Shown here in pieces: positions 26,033-35,448 of a stretch of DNA of 64,000 bases. Below the pieces are notes generated by a model that was given only the letters and a program-made list of their open reading frames with translations, was not told where the DNA came from and made no database searches. This stretch comes from CAVZBW01 sp963778465 (GTDB lineage Bacteria; Actinomycetota; Acidimicrobiia; Acidimicrobiales; RAAP-2): positions 930,001 through 994,000 of the forward strand of contig CAVZUK010000003.1 in assembly GCA_963778465.1 (NCBI GenBank). Direction: 5' to 3'. The position numbers and the translations under genes were made by a program. Positions within the stretch are counted from its first letter, which is position 1. Each line of letters begins with the position of its first letter.

Positions 26033-26104
26033 GTCTTTCGATGTGGTCTCGAAGGTGTCATTGAACCGATATGTGCCGTAGAGCTGGGATAACTCCGGCG
26101 TGAC

Positions 26105-26133
26105 TTGCACTGGGCGGCCCAAACGCCAATACT
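26105..26133 (+). promoter_or_regulatory. promoter upstream of the GH18-like gene
   Basis: TTGCAC (26105-26110) and AATACT (26128-26133) are separated by exactly 17 bases, a good sigma70-type match. They lie 64 bases before the GTG at 26197. The 164-bp gap after pntB holds no other feature I recognise. Confidence 0.5.
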
Positions 26134-26196
26134 GTCCGCTCGTCGGTTCCACGCAAATCCGACCAGCCATGCGAGCGCAATCGCCAGGGGAGCGTT

Positions 26197-28518
26197 GTGA
26201 GGAGACCGGGGCAGACCGAGGCTGAGACCCACCGGTCCGGGCCGCATGCCTCCAGTTGGGCCACGGCACCCGCGCACCGCCTCCACGCGCGCACCTCGAG
26301 CGCTTCTTTGGGTGTGCTCCTCGTCGCGGCCGCCGTCCACCGCATCGAGGCGTGGTGGCGATGGCTCACCGGGCCCCTCTCGGTGGTCCCGCGGTGGGTC
26401 GAGTCCAAGACGGCGAGGCTGCTCGAGGGGCCCCTGGCAGGGGTGAGGTATGGGCTGCTCGCCGCTCGCGCCGGCCTGCTCCGGAGAACGGCGACCTTCC
26501 GCCGGGTCGTGGTGGGGCTGGCCGCATTCCTGCTGCTTCGGCTGGTGCGGGTGGTCATGGTGGCGGTGCGCCATCCACGGACCGTCTCGGTCACCACCAT
26601 CGCCGCTCTCACGATCGGCGCGCTGGGCGTCCTCGTCCCCTCCGTCGGATCGCCGGTGCCTCCTGCGGCCGCAGCCGGTGAAGGGGCGGGCGGCGTGAGC
26701 GGCATGAGCCGCGTGGCCAACGTCTACGGCGCCCACAAGACCTTCCACTTCAAGGCCGCAAGCGCCGTGCCGAACCCCGCCATCCCGTCAGTCGCGACCT
26801 CGACCCCGCTCCAATCCCACGAGGTGTTCGGCTTCGCCCCCTACTGGTCACTGTCGCAGAGCTCGTCCTACGACGTGGCCGACCTCACGACGGTCGCCTA
26901 CTTCAGCATCGGCGTGAACCCCGACGGCAGTTTCGCCCAGTCGGGCCCCGGGTGGAGTGGGTTCGAGAGCCAGGACTTCACCAACCTCGTCAACCGGGCC
27001 CACGCCGCCGGCGACCGTGTGGTGCTCACGGTGAGCGACTTCGACCAGAGCTCGCTCGACCAGCTCACCTCCAGCCCGCCCGCCGCTAACCGCCTTGCCG
27101 CGGCCGTGCTGAGCGCGGTCGAATCCAAGAACCTCGATGGCGTGAACCTCGATCTCGAGGGCGAGGGGTCGGGGGACCAGGTGGGGTTGACCTCGCTGGT
27201 GCAGCAGGTCTCGACGACGCTGCACGCGGCCAACTCGCACTACCAGGTGACCATGGACACCTACCCGAGCTCGGCCGGTGACCCGGGCGGCTTCTACAAC
27301 GTCTCCGCCCTCGCACCGTGGGTCGACGGCTTCTTCGTGATGGAGTACCAGTACAACCTGCAGTCCGGGGTTTCCGCACAGTCGCCGATCACGAGCAGCG
27401 AGTTCAGCAACGAGGAGACCCTGCAGCAGTACACGAGCGCCGCCCCGGCCTCCAAGGTCATCCTCGGCGTGCCCTACTACGGACTGGATTGGAACACCAC
27501 CAACGGCACCCAGCAGGCGACCTCCACGGGCGGCGAGCCGGCGGCCCTCACCGTCGCCTACATCGCCTCGCAGGGGCACCCGGTCTACTGGGATCCCGTG
27601 ACCGACACCTCGTGGACCTCCTACCAGGTCGGTGACCAGTGGCACGAGACCTACTACGAGGATCCCACCTCGGTGTACATGGAGACGCAGCTCGCCGAGC
27701 GCTTCGGGATCGCGGGCATGGGCATCTGGGCGCTCGGGATGGACAACAACGACCCGGCCATGATGGCCGCCATCCTGGGCAACGCCCCGGCCAAGAAGGA
27801 CTCGCTCGCGGGGCCGACCTCGACCTCCGGGTCGCCCGGCGCAAGGGGCGGTTCGTCGGTGTCGCCGGCGACGAACCAGGGGCGTGGTGAGGGTTCGGGT
27901 TCCGCCAACCCCTCCACCACGCCGTCCACCACGGGGTCCACCTCGACCACCTCGACGACCGCACCGCCGGCTACCGCCTGTGCCAGCAAGGCCCCGGCGA
28001 CGTGGCCCGCCGCGCTCGCCGCCATCGGCTGCTGGCAGGACGCGGCGGGCGATGCGCCGACCAAGCCCCTCAAGCTCTACACGCCAGACGCAGGCCAGTC
28101 GGCGACCCCGCCCGCGAGCACTTCGTCGTCCTCCCTCATCGGGCTCCTCGTGTCGCCCAACACGACCGACCCCGTGCTCGCCTGCATCGCGCAGTTCGCC
28201 CAGGGCTCTGGCACCTCCAACCTCACGATTCCCGTGTCGGTCGACGCCACGGCCTCGGGCACGCCGACGGTGTTCTACGTGAGCGTCAGCGCGCTCTTCG
28301 GGCAGTACCCCAGCCTCTCCACGTACTCGAGCTGCGCCAACCTGCAGAGCGGGTCGGAGCAGTGGCTCGAGCTGACGTCGCAGAAGCCCACGACGGGGAG
28401 CACCACGACCACCACGACTGCGCCGACGACGACGACCACGGTGCCCGACACCTCGACGACGGATCCGAACGCGAGCACCACGACCCAACCCACTGACACC
28501 ACCACCACCAGCGGATAG
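26197..28518 (+). CDS. membrane-anchored/secreted GH18-like protein with Thr-rich tail
   Basis: This 773-residue protein has an N-terminal basic region with hydrophobic segments (VVVGLAAFLLLRLVRVVMVAV and TTIAALTIGALGVLVPSVG) that should anchor or export it. A glycoside hydrolase 18 TIM barrel follows, with HEVFGFAPYWSLSQ and the catalytic DxxDxDxE motif as DGVNLDLE (314-321); YYGLDW and MGIWALGMDNND are typical of the SpoIID/YaaH-like branch that acts on peptidoglycan-type glycans. The region after about residue 530 is Ser/Thr/Pro-rich around a small Cys-containing domain, and the end is almost pure Thr/Ser. GGGGAG lies 5 bases before the GTG start. Confidence 0.82.
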   Translation: MRRPGQTEAETHRSGPHASSWATAPAHRLHARTSSASLGVLLVAAAVHRIEAWWRWLTGPLSVVPRWVESKTARLLEGPLAGVRYGLLAARAGLLRRTATFRRVVVGLAAFLLLRLVRVVMVAVRHPRTVSVTTIAALTIGALGVLVPSVGSPVPPAAAAGEGAGGVSGMSRVANVYGAHKTFHFKAASAVPNPAIPSVATSTPLQSHEVFGFAPYWSLSQSSSYDVADLTTVAYFSIGVNPDGSFAQSGPGWSGFESQDFTNLVNRAHAAGDRVVLTVSDFDQSSLDQLTSSPPAANRLAAAVLSAVESKNLDGVNLDLEGEGSGDQVGLTSLVQQVSTTLHAANSHYQVTMDTYPSSAGDPGGFYNVSALAPWVDGFFVMEYQYNLQSGVSAQSPITSSEFSNEETLQQYTSAAPASKVILGVPYYGLDWNTTNGTQQATSTGGEPAALTVAYIASQGHPVYWDPVTDTSWTSYQVGDQWHETYYEDPTSVYMETQLAERFGIAGMGIWALGMDNNDPAMMAAILGNAPAKKDSLAGPTSTSGSPGARGGSSVSPATNQGRGEGSGSANPSTTPSTTGSTSTTSTTAPPATACASKAPATWPAALAAIGCWQDAAGDAPTKPLKLYTPDAGQSATPPASTSSSSLIGLLVSPNTTDPVLACIAQFAQGSGTSNLTIPVSVDATASGTPTVFYVSVSALFGQYPSLSTYSSCANLQSGSEQWLELTSQKPTTGSTTTTTTAPTTTTTVPDTSTTDPNASTTTQPTDTTTTSG

Positions 28519-28528
28519 CCGCTGCTGA

Positions 28529-28558
28529 CCTGGGGAGTCGTCGCCCGCACTCCCCGGG
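28529..28558 (+). terminator. hairpin after the GH18-like gene
   Basis: CCTGGGGAGT pairs with ACTCCCCGGG (one G-T pair) around a 10-base loop, 10 bases after the stop. There is no T-run, as is common in high-GC genomes. Confidence 0.5.
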
Positions 28559-28594
28559 GCTACATTCGGAGCTGCGCCTACGCACGTCCTCTTC

Positions 28595-29596
28595 TTGCCG
28601 TTGCCCACCTTCCTCGCCGATACGCTCCCCCCGCCCCTCGACGCGAGCCGTCTCGGGTCTTTCAGCTTCGATCCGCTCCCATGCCTGATGCTGCTCGTGG
28701 CGGGCGGCCTCTATCTGTGGGGCGTCTGGCGGGTCAATCGGCTCCAGCCCCGGCATCGCTGGTCCGCCTGGAGGACGGTCTTCTTCCTGGCGGGTCTGCT
28801 GGCGATCTTCGCGTCGCTCGAGTCGTTCATCGGCGTGTACGACGACGTCCTCTTCTGGGACCACATGGTCCAGCACCTGATGCTGATCATGATCGCTGCA
28901 CCCCTTCTCGCCCTCGGGACCCCGGTCCTCCTCTTGTGGCGGGCGACCACCGGCCGGGCGCACGAGCTCGTCACCCGGGCGATGCGATCGAGCGTTGCCC
29001 GGTTCCTCGACCACCCGCTCGTCGCCTTCATCGTCTACGCGCTGATCATCCCCATCAGCCATCTCACGAGCTTCTACAACCTGACGCTCCAGCACGAGGC
29101 CGTGCACAACCTCGAGCACCTGCTCTTCCTACTGGTGGGCTATCTCTTTTGGCGCCAGGTCGTGGCGCTCGAGCCGAGCGCGCATCGCCTGCATCCCGGG
29201 CTCCGCCTCGCCTACCTGGCCTTCGCGGTCCCCGTCGACACCTTCACCGGGTTGGCCCTCGTCCAGGAGCGCCACGAGATCTTCCCGGCCTACCTCGCCA
29301 TGCATCGCAACTGGGGACCGTCGCCCGTCACCGACCTGCACCTCGGCGGCACGATCATGTGGGTGGGTGGGGACAGCCTGATGCTGCTCGCCATGATCCC
29401 GGTGGCCATCGCCTGGGTGCGCTACGAGGACCGTCGCGCCGTCCGGATCGACCGCGAGCTCGACGCGATGGCGCTCGGCCTGGAGACACCCGCCGCGCCG
29501 GGCGCCGCCGGGCCCAGCGCGGCACCGAGCGGGGCGGATCCCGACCGACCCCCCTCGAGGCTCCGGGCCTTCCTCCCGCGGATCGAACAGCAGTAG
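28595..29596 (+). CDS. CtaG-type cytochrome c oxidase assembly membrane protein
   Basis: This 333-residue polytopic membrane protein of the caa3_CtaG family (copper delivery/assembly of cytochrome c oxidase) has about eight helices. Conserved landmarks are FWDHMVQHLMLIMIAAPLLALGTPV, the His-rich LQHEAVHNLEHLLFLLVGYLFW and DLHLGGTIMWVGGDSLMLL. The C-terminal 50 or so residues are polar and Ala/Pro-rich. The TTG at 28595 is the longest sensible start, but a second TTG at 28601 is possible and neither has a strong ribosome site. A TACATT hexamer at 28561 may be its -10. Confidence 0.85.
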   Translation: MPLPTFLADTLPPPLDASRLGSFSFDPLPCLMLLVAGGLYLWGVWRVNRLQPRHRWSAWRTVFFLAGLLAIFASLESFIGVYDDVLFWDHMVQHLMLIMIAAPLLALGTPVLLLWRATTGRAHELVTRAMRSSVARFLDHPLVAFIVYALIIPISHLTSFYNLTLQHEAVHNLEHLLFLLVGYLFWRQVVALEPSAHRLHPGLRLAYLAFAVPVDTFTGLALVQERHEIFPAYLAMHRNWGPSPVTDLHLGGTIMWVGGDSLMLLAMIPVAIAWVRYEDRRAVRIDRELDAMALGLETPAAPGAAGPSAAPSGADPDRPPSRLRAFLPRIEQQ

Positions 29597-29693
29597 GGGC
29601 CGTCGTCGGGGCCCTCCCTCGAGTCGAACGGATGGCGCTCGCGTCGGCCTGCCCCGGGGCTTCGTCGGAACGGGCCCGATCGGGGGCCCGACG

Positions 29694-30626
29694 TCAGGCG
29701 GGTGGCGGGACCACGGCGTCGATCGCCGCCAGCGTCTCGTCGTCGAGCCCCCATTCGCCGGCCCGCACGTTGTCCCGGACCTGCTCGGGCCAGCTGGCAC
29801 CCGCGATCACGCAAGAGACGGCGGGCCGCGAGAGCAACCAGGCCACGGCGAGATCGAGCACGGAGTGCCCGCGGCGGGCGGCGAGGGCGGTCAACGCCTC
29901 GACGTTCGAGAGCGCCTCGTCGGTCAGCAGCTGGGCGGCCCGCTCGGGGTTGCCCGCCAACCTCGTCCCGGCGGGTGGTGGCTCGCCCGGCCGGTACTTG
30001 CCGGTGAGCAGGCCCGACGCCAGGGGGAAATAGGGCAGGAAGCCCATCCGGTCTCGCCGGCACTCCTCGAGAACGCCTCGCTCCGGCTCGCGGTGGAGGA
30101 GGCTGTATTCGTTTTGCACGCTGACGAACCGATGGCCCACCGACTCGGCCAGGCGCCCCGCCTCTCGCAGGAGCCCGACCGAGAAGTTGGAGCACCCGAG
30201 CTCGCGCACCTTGCCGTCGCGAACCAGCTCGCCCATGGCCCCGAGGGTCTCGGCGAGCGGCGTCGAGGGGTCCGGCGTGTGCAGCTGGTAGAGGTCGATG
30301 TGATCGGTCCCGAGCCGTCGAAGGCTGTCCTCGCACGCCCGGCGCACGTAGTCTGGCCGCCCGCCGCCGGGCCGCGACTCGTCGATGCGCAGCCCGAATT
30401 TCGTGGCGATCGCCACCTTGTCCCGTCGGTCCCCGAGCGTCCGGCCGAGGATCTCCTCACTGCGGGTGGCCCCGTAGCTGTCGGCGGTGTCGAACAACGT
30501 GATGCCCGCATCGAGGGCCGCGTCCACCACCTCGCGAGCCTGGAGCTCGTCGATCCGTCCACCGAAGTTGTTACACCCGAGGCCGACCACGGAGACCTCG
30601 AGTGACCCGATCGTGCGCGTCTGCAC
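29694..30626 (-). CDS. aldo/keto reductase
   Basis: This 310-residue NADPH-dependent TIM-barrel reductase has a complete catalytic tetrad: Asp46 and Tyr51 (FDTADSYG), Lys76 (ATKFG) and His116 (QLHTPD). The C-terminal ASWPEQVRDNV fits the cofactor site. The GTG start at 30626 lies 8 bases after a TACACT hexamer, so a leaderless transcript is likely. It is divergent from the SRPBCC gene across a 93-bp gap containing a perfect inverted repeat. The substrate is unknown. Confidence 0.9.
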   Translation of the reverse strand: MQTRTIGSLEVSVVGLGCNNFGGRIDELQAREVVDAALDAGITLFDTADSYGATRSEEILGRTLGDRRDKVAIATKFGLRIDESRPGGGRPDYVRRACEDSLRRLGTDHIDLYQLHTPDPSTPLAETLGAMGELVRDGKVRELGCSNFSVGLLREAGRLAESVGHRFVSVQNEYSLLHREPERGVLEECRRDRMGFLPYFPLASGLLTGKYRPGEPPPAGTRLAGNPERAAQLLTDEALSNVEALTALAARRGHSVLDLAVAWLLSRPAVSCVIAGASWPEQVRDNVRAGEWGLDDETLAAIDAVVPPPA

Positions 30627-30649
30627 GATCGCTTAGTGTACGGCGGCAC

Positions 30650-30669
30650 GTGCCGGCACCCGCCGGCAC
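30650..30669. promoter_or_regulatory. inverted repeat between divergent aldo/keto reductase and SRPBCC genes
   Basis: GTGCCGGC and GCCGGCAC form a perfect 8-bp inverted repeat with a 4-base spacer. It sits upstream of both divergent starts, so it could be a shared operator or an mRNA hairpin. Confidence 0.35.
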
Positions 30670-30719
30670 GGATTTGTGTCAGCCGGCGAGCCGCCGGTGG
30701 CTGGCGAAGGGAGGGCATC

Positions 30720-31100
30720 ATGGCCAAGGAAACCGTGTCGATCGACCTGGACGCGTCGCCGGACGAGGCGTGGGCCGTCGTCGGGGACTTCCAGGGGATC
30801 GCCGACTGGTTCCCCGGGATCGACTCCAACCGGCCCGAGGGCGACGTGCGGGTCCTGTCGATGGGGACGATGGAGATCCGGGAGCAGCTCGTGGAGCGCG
30901 ACGAGGCGGCTCACTCGCTCGTGTACTCCATCGTCGGGGGCGTGCCGGTCGAGCTGCACCGGGCCACGGTCACGGTGAGCCCGAGGGAGGGCGGCTCCCA
31001 CGTCGACTGGGCGGTCGAGATCGAGCCCGACGCCATGTTGCCGATCATGACCGACACGTACCAAAAGGCCCTGGAGGCGCTCAAGGGCAAGCTGTCCTGA
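30720..31100 (+). CDS. SRPBCC (START/polyketide-cyclase-like) ligand-binding protein
   Basis: This 126-residue SRPBCC-fold protein begins ETVSIDLDASPDEAWAVVGDF, the usual first strand and helix of the family, followed by WFPGIDSN and a DWAVEIEPDAMLPIMTDTYQKALEALK C-terminal helix. The ATG at 30720 has AAGGGAGGG about 5 bases upstream; the open frame before it is not coding-like. Members bind hydrophobic ligands such as lipids, polyketides or steroids, so a lipid-binding role fits this catabolic neighbourhood, but no specific ligand can be assigned. Confidence 0.82.
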   Translation: MAKETVSIDLDASPDEAWAVVGDFQGIADWFPGIDSNRPEGDVRVLSMGTMEIREQLVERDEAAHSLVYSIVGGVPVELHRATVTVSPREGGSHVDWAVEIEPDAMLPIMTDTYQKALEALKGKLS

Positions 31101-31340
31101 GGGCCCGCCGGCCGGGCGTCTCGAGGTTGCCCCTCCAGGTCCGTGGCGAGGCGGGGGACGCCCTGTTCAAAGCGGGTAGCCCTCGGTCACCCCCAACGGC
31201 GGGGCTCGTAATCCTTGTGCCACGTGGGCGCTCGGCAGGGACCGGCCTCGATGGACGGGAATCGCCTGGCGGGGTCGGTATGCTGAGCCGTTGCCGCCGG
31301 TCCGAGAGGACGGTGCGGCCGAATCGATGGGAGGTCGTCG

Positions 31341-31535
31341 GTGAAAGTGGTGGTGGACTTCGACGTGTGCGCCAGTAACGGGGTGTGCATGGGAATCGCA
31401 CCAGAGGTCTTCGAGGTGCGCGACGACGGTTACCTCTACGTGCTCGACGAGCACCCGCCCGAGTCGATGCGAGAGAAGCTCCGCGAGGCACAGAACGGCT
31501 GCCCCACGGGAGCCATCACCATCGTCGACGAGTAG
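31341..31535 (+). CDS. [3Fe-4S]-type ferredoxin
   Basis: This 64-residue ferredoxin has cluster cysteines Cys10, Cys16 and Cys54 (CASNGVC ... CPTGAI). The position of a fourth Cys (residue 13) is Asn, as in actinobacterial 3Fe-4S or variant 4Fe-4S ferredoxins that feed electrons to cytochromes P450. No P450 or ferredoxin reductase is in the window, so its partner is elsewhere. The GTG start lacks a strong ribosome site. The 240 bases before it hold no other recognisable feature. Confidence 0.9.
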   Translation: MKVVVDFDVCASNGVCMGIAPEVFEVRDDGYLYVLDEHPPESMREKLREAQNGCPTGAITIVDE

Positions 31536-31592
31536 GCGACCCCTGCACCAGACGTTTCGGCCCCTGGCACGGCCGGCAGACGCCACAGGCGC

Positions 31593-33044
31593 ATGAGCAC
31601 CCCGCGCGTTCGCTTCGCGCCCTCGCCGACGGGCTTCCTCCACGTGGGGAGCGCCCGCGCCGCCCTCTTCAATTGGCTCTTCGCCCGCCGCCACGGCGGC
31701 ACGTTCATCCTGCGGATCGAGGACACCGACGCGGAGCGCAGCCGAGAGGAGTGGGCGCAGGGCATCTCCACGACCCTCGACTGGCTCGGCATGTCCCCCG
31801 ACGAGGGCCCGTACCGGCAATCGGAGCGGCTCTCGCTCTACCACCGAGCCATCGATGCCCTCTGGGAGGCCGGTCGGCTCTACGCCTGTGACTGCACCCG
31901 GGAGTCGGTGCTCGAGCGGACCAAGAGCAACGCCACACCCGGGTACGACGGCTTCTGCCGCGAACGCGGCCTCGAGCGCGGCCCGGGGCGCGCCCTGCGC
32001 TTCCGGACGCCCGACGACGGTGCCACGGTGGTGCATGACGTCATACGTGGCGACGTCCGCTTCCCGCACGACGCGATGGAGGACTTCGTGGTGGCCCGGT
32101 CCACCGGGCAGCCGCTGTTCGTGCTCTCCAACACGGTCGACGACCGCGACATGGGCATCACCCATGTGATCCGGGGGGAGGACCTGCTCTCGAGCACCCC
32201 CAAGGGGCTGTTGCTCTGGTCGGCGCTCGACGGGGCGCAGCGGGCGCCGCAGGCGATGCCGGCCTTCGCGCACCTGCCCCTGCTGGTCAACGAGCAGCGC
32301 AAGAAGCTGTCCAAGCGCCGCGAGGAGGTGGCGGTCGAGGCCTACCGCGACGCCGGCTACCTTCCACAAGCGTTTCGCAATTACCTGGCGCTGCTCGGCT
32401 GGAGCCCTCCGGGAGAGCAGGAGAAGGTCGGCGTCGAGGTGCTGATCGAGACCTTCGCGTTGGAAGACGTGCACAGCGCCCCGGCCTTCTTCGACGTCCA
32501 GAAGCTCACCCATCTCGACGGCGAGTACATCCGCGAGCTGTCCGTCGGGGAGTTCGTCGTCGAGTCCGGCCCGTGGATCGATCCCCCCGAGGAGGGGTGG
32601 CGTCCCTCGACGCCGCCGCCCTGGCCGAGCGAGAGGTTCGACCCCGAGCGGTTCGGGCGCCTCGCCCCCCTCGTCCAGGAGCGCGTCTCCATGCTGGGAG
32701 AGGTGCCGAGCATGGTGGACTTCGTCTTCCTGGCCGACCCGGTGATCGACGAGGACTCCTGGCAACGCGCCGTCGTCCGGGAGGACCTCGCCGGGGCGAT
32801 CCTGGAAGCGGCCTTGGCCGAGTATGCCGTCTGTGAGTGGGTTCCGGACGTGCTCCACGAGGCGACGCGGCAGATCGGTGAGGGGTTCGGGCGGTCCCTC
32901 GCCAAGGCCCAGGCACCGATACGCGTGGCGGTGACGGGGCGCCGGGTCGGCCCACCGCTGTTCGAATCGCTCGTGGTCCTCGGCCGCGAGGAGGTCCTGC
33001 GGCGCCTGAGACAGGCCCGGGAGCGCCTGGCCCTCGCTGGATGA
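31593..33044 (+). CDS. gltX: glutamyl-tRNA synthetase
   Basis: This 483-residue class I synthetase charges tRNA-Glu. The HIGH motif appears as HVGS (17-20), the KMSKS motif as KLSKR (238-242), and the family segment GGTFILRIEDTD is intact. Its neighbour downstream overlaps by ATGA. About 800 bases downstream lie tRNA-Gln and tRNA-Glu, so enzyme and substrate are adjacent; the amidotransferase route for Gln-tRNA-Gln would make this enzyme relevant to both. Confidence 0.96.
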   Translation: MSTPRVRFAPSPTGFLHVGSARAALFNWLFARRHGGTFILRIEDTDAERSREEWAQGISTTLDWLGMSPDEGPYRQSERLSLYHRAIDALWEAGRLYACDCTRESVLERTKSNATPGYDGFCRERGLERGPGRALRFRTPDDGATVVHDVIRGDVRFPHDAMEDFVVARSTGQPLFVLSNTVDDRDMGITHVIRGEDLLSSTPKGLLLWSALDGAQRAPQAMPAFAHLPLLVNEQRKKLSKRREEVAVEAYRDAGYLPQAFRNYLALLGWSPPGEQEKVGVEVLIETFALEDVHSAPAFFDVQKLTHLDGEYIRELSVGEFVVESGPWIDPPEEGWRPSTPPPWPSERFDPERFGRLAPLVQERVSMLGEVPSMVDFVFLADPVIDEDSWQRAVVREDLAGAILEAALAEYAVCEWVPDVLHEATRQIGEGFGRSLAKAQAPIRVAVTGRRVGPPLFESLVVLGREEVLRRLRQARERLALAG

Positions 33045-33667
33045 TCCGCCTGATTCTCCGCTGGGTCCTCCGGATCGGGTTGGTCCTCCTGGCGGGCCTC
33101 GCCGTCTACCTGGGGGTGACCGCCGTCCAGGTCTTCTGGACCTCCGTGCAGTACGACCCGCAGGATGCGTCCGCCGCGATCGTGATGGGCGCCGCCCAGT
33201 ACGACGGGGTGCCCTCGCCCGACCTGCGCGCCCGTCTCAACGAGGCGCTCTCGCTCTGGCGCAAGCGCTACACCTCGCTCATCGTCGTGACGGGAGGACG
33301 ACAGCCGGGCGACGCCTACACCGAGTCCCAGGCCGGCGCTCGGTACCTCGAGTACCTGGGGGTTCCGGCCTCCGACATCGTCCAAGCCGACGGCAACGAC
33401 AGCTGGGCCAACGTGGCCGACGCGGCGCCCGAGATGCGGGCCCGCCACGTGTCGACGCTGCTCGTGGTGACCGACCCCTTCCACGAGGACCGCAGCATGG
33501 CGATCGCCTCGGAGCTGGGCTTTCATCCTTACCCGACCCCGACGCAGCACTCGCCCATCCAGGGTTGGTCCGAGGTGCCCTACTTCGCCAAGGAGACGGT
33601 GGCCGTCGCCCTCGGGAGGGTCATCGGCTACCAGAGCCTCGACTCCTTGCCCTTTGGGATTCGGTAG
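33041..33667 (+). CDS. YdcF/SanA-type DUF218 membrane-anchored protein
   Basis: This 208-residue protein has an N-terminal transmembrane helix (LILRWVLRIGLVLLAGLAVYLGVTAV) followed by a DUF218 domain: AAIVMGAAQYDGVPSPDLRARLNEAL, IVVTGGRQPGDAYTESQAGARYL, and a late VVTDPFHEDRSMAIASELGF. The family (YdcF, ElyC, SanA) is linked to envelope integrity; biochemistry is uncertain. It overlaps gltX by 4 bases. Confidence 0.85.
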   Translation: MIRLILRWVLRIGLVLLAGLAVYLGVTAVQVFWTSVQYDPQDASAAIVMGAAQYDGVPSPDLRARLNEALSLWRKRYTSLIVVTGGRQPGDAYTESQAGARYLEYLGVPASDIVQADGNDSWANVADAAPEMRARHVSTLLVVTDPFHEDRSMAIASELGFHPYPTPTQHSPIQGWSEVPYFAKETVAVALGRVIGYQSLDSLPFGIR

Positions 33668-33759
33668 AGGGGGTCGGCCGGGACTCGAAGGAGCCCGTCT
33701 GAGCCTGGCTGCGCGTGGTCTGGGCGTGTCGGGCCTGCGCTATTCTGCTTTTCGCCCGT

Positions 33760-33831
33760 TCGGGGGTGGTGTAATCGGCAACACGACAGGTTCTGGCCCT
33801 GTTATTGGGGGTTCGAGTCCTCCCCCCCGAG
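33760..33831 (+). tRNA. tRNA-Gln (anticodon CTG)
   Basis: A full cloverleaf folds: acceptor TCGGGGG/CCCCCGA, D-stem GTGT/ACAC, anticodon stem ACAGG/CCTGT with loop TTCTGGC (anticodon CTG at 33793-33795), a 4-base variable loop, and T-arm GGGGG-TTCGAGT-CCTCC. CCA is not encoded. A TATTCT hexamer at 33741 is a plausible -10. Confidence 0.95.
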
Positions 33832-33868
33832 CTCCAGGAGGCGCCACCCTGGTCGTCGCCCTGCATAA

Positions 33869-33941
33869 GGCCCCATCGTCTAGTGGCCAAGGACACCACC
33901 CTCTCAAGGTGGAGACACGGGTTCGAATCCCGTTGGGGCTG
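33869..33941 (+). tRNA. tRNA-Glu (anticodon CTC), integration target
   Basis: The cloverleaf has acceptor GGCCCCA/TGGGGCT, anticodon loop CTCTCAA with anticodon CTC, and T-arm ACGGG-TTCGAAT-CCCGT. CCA is not encoded. Its 3' half from 33896 is repeated exactly at 53490-53537, so an element integrated here and restored the tRNA 3' end. Confidence 0.96.
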
Positions 33942-33943
33942 CT
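33896..33943 (+). repeat. attL: 48-bp direct repeat in the tRNA-Glu 3' half
   Basis: These 48 bases, from the anticodon stem to two bases past the tRNA end, are identical to 53490-53537. The flanks diverge immediately on both sides. This is the expected attachment-site duplication of a tyrosine-recombinase element at a tRNA gene. Confidence 0.95.
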
Positions 33944-34098
33944 TTGTGAAATCCCTGGTGGATGCCCAGTTCTCGACATCTGCTCCCTCTGTTCCTGATC
34001 GGCGATTGAGTCGCCGTGCAACATCCGTGCGCGAAGACCGCTAACGTACGCGCACGGCAGGGGTTTCCAGTCATGGGCTGGGAAGGACAGGGTGGGGC

Positions 34099-35010
34099 AT
34101 GGCGAGTCGACGGAGCACCTTCGGCACCGCACGGAAGCTCCCATCCGGCCGATACCAAGCCAGCTATTGGTACGAGGGCCGCCGGCACCTTGCCGAGGGC
34201 ACATTTGATTCGAAGGCAGACGCTGACGCCTGGCTCGCATCCGCCAGGACCGATATCGGACGCGGTGCCTGGATTGATCCAGACGCCGGGAAAGTCACGC
34301 TCCGGGATTACGCAGACGGTTGGCTCGCTGAGCGCCACGATCTCTCTGAGCGAACTGCAGAGTTATATCGCCACGTGCTCGACCGGCACGTTTATGCAAC
34401 CCTCGGCGATCTCCGCCTCGGCGAGCTGAAACCGTCTGTCGTCAGGTCGTGGCACGCCAAGGTCGCCGAGGCACATCCCGCGACTGCTGCCAAGGCGTAT
34501 CGGCTCCTTTCGACGGTCATGCGCACGGCTGTCACCGACCGGCAGATCGTTGTAAGCCCATGTCAGGTGAAGGGCGGGGGAGTCGAGAAAGCCCCCGAGC
34601 GCCCCATCGCAAGTATTCCCGAAGTTGAAGCGGCAGCAGCCGCCATGCCAAAGCACCTCCGAATCGCAGTGTTGCTGGCCGCCTGGTGTCAGCTACGCCG
34701 AGCTGAGTTGCTGGGACTACGCCGAAGGGACGTCGACCTCCTTCGTCGCACTCTGACGATTGCTACGACTCGAACCGTGGGCATGAATGGCAAAGAAATC
34801 AAAAAGGCGCCGAAGACGGACGTGCTTAGCCTTAGGAACTGCTCCAGCGAGCGCTCCATATACCGCAAGTTACCAATACGGTTCCGGGACATAGGAACTA
34901 CTCGTGGCTGTCTGTGGCTCCGTACGGCCCGGAAACCCTGCGATCTAGGCGGCGCAAGGACGCTTTACGCCGGAAGTCCGCTCGGGTCTTCGTCGGAAAT
35001 GCGGTTGTGA
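34099..35010 (+). pseudogene. tyrosine recombinase (integrase), C-terminus lost
   Basis: The first 240 or so residues are a normal phage-type integrase: an AP2-like arm-binding N-terminus (GSGRYQASYW-like SGRYQASYWYEGRRH), a SAM-like core-binding domain (residues 68-150) and the start of the catalytic domain with Arg200 in WCQLRRAELLGLRRRDVD. After KKAPKTDVL the sequence stops resembling the family. No H-x-x-R and no Tyr nucleophile follow, and the other frames do not restore them. The gene therefore looks 3'-truncated or scrambled. It starts 158 bases after tRNA-Glu, the usual position for the integrase. Confidence 0.8.
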
Positions 35011-35419
35011 TCGGGCCGCCTTCGATCCTGAAGTGGTAGCCGAGGCTTCGGTCTGCTGAGCTAGTGTCGCGATTCTGAGATTGGTATGAAAATATCTCGG
35101 ATAAGGGAATTTGGGTAGACGAGCGCTCGTTCCCCCTTTCCGTCAACAACGGTGGGAGGGATGGATGGCGCAGCGGGGACGACCGAGAGCTCGTGCTGAG
35201 CGAAGAAGAGCACGAGCCGACGGCGCAGCCACGCCGAGCCCAAGGCATGTGCAACAAAGACATCCTCGGCTGCCTCAAGGCTGCACTCGTCTCGCCGAGA
35301 ACCCACGACCCCTAAGCAGATCGCACCGCCCTAGAGGCAACGTCACATCAATAGGAACGTCCGGGGCGGGCTCAGTCGGAATTGAACCGTCGTCGACATC
35401 GAACGCTTCGAAGCGCGCC
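35011..35419. other. gene-free stretch after the broken integrase
   Basis: This stretch of about 400 bases has no open frame with recognisable content on either strand. It may be the degraded remainder of the integrase or deleted genes. The GntR promoter begins at its right edge. Confidence 0.5.
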
Positions 35420-35448
35420 TTCGACTTTTACTAATCTTCTAGTACAAT
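35420..35448 (+). promoter_or_regulatory. promoter with embedded operator for the GntR-ABC operon
   Basis: A -35 of TTCGAC (35420-35425) and a -10 of TACAAT (35443-35448) are 17 bases apart. The inverted repeat TACTA-N6-TAGTA (35429-35444) lies in the spacer and overlaps the -10. The GTG start at 35456 is 7 bases after the -10, so the mRNA should be leaderless. Binding of the encoded GntR/YtrA-type regulator here would block its own operon. Confidence 0.65.
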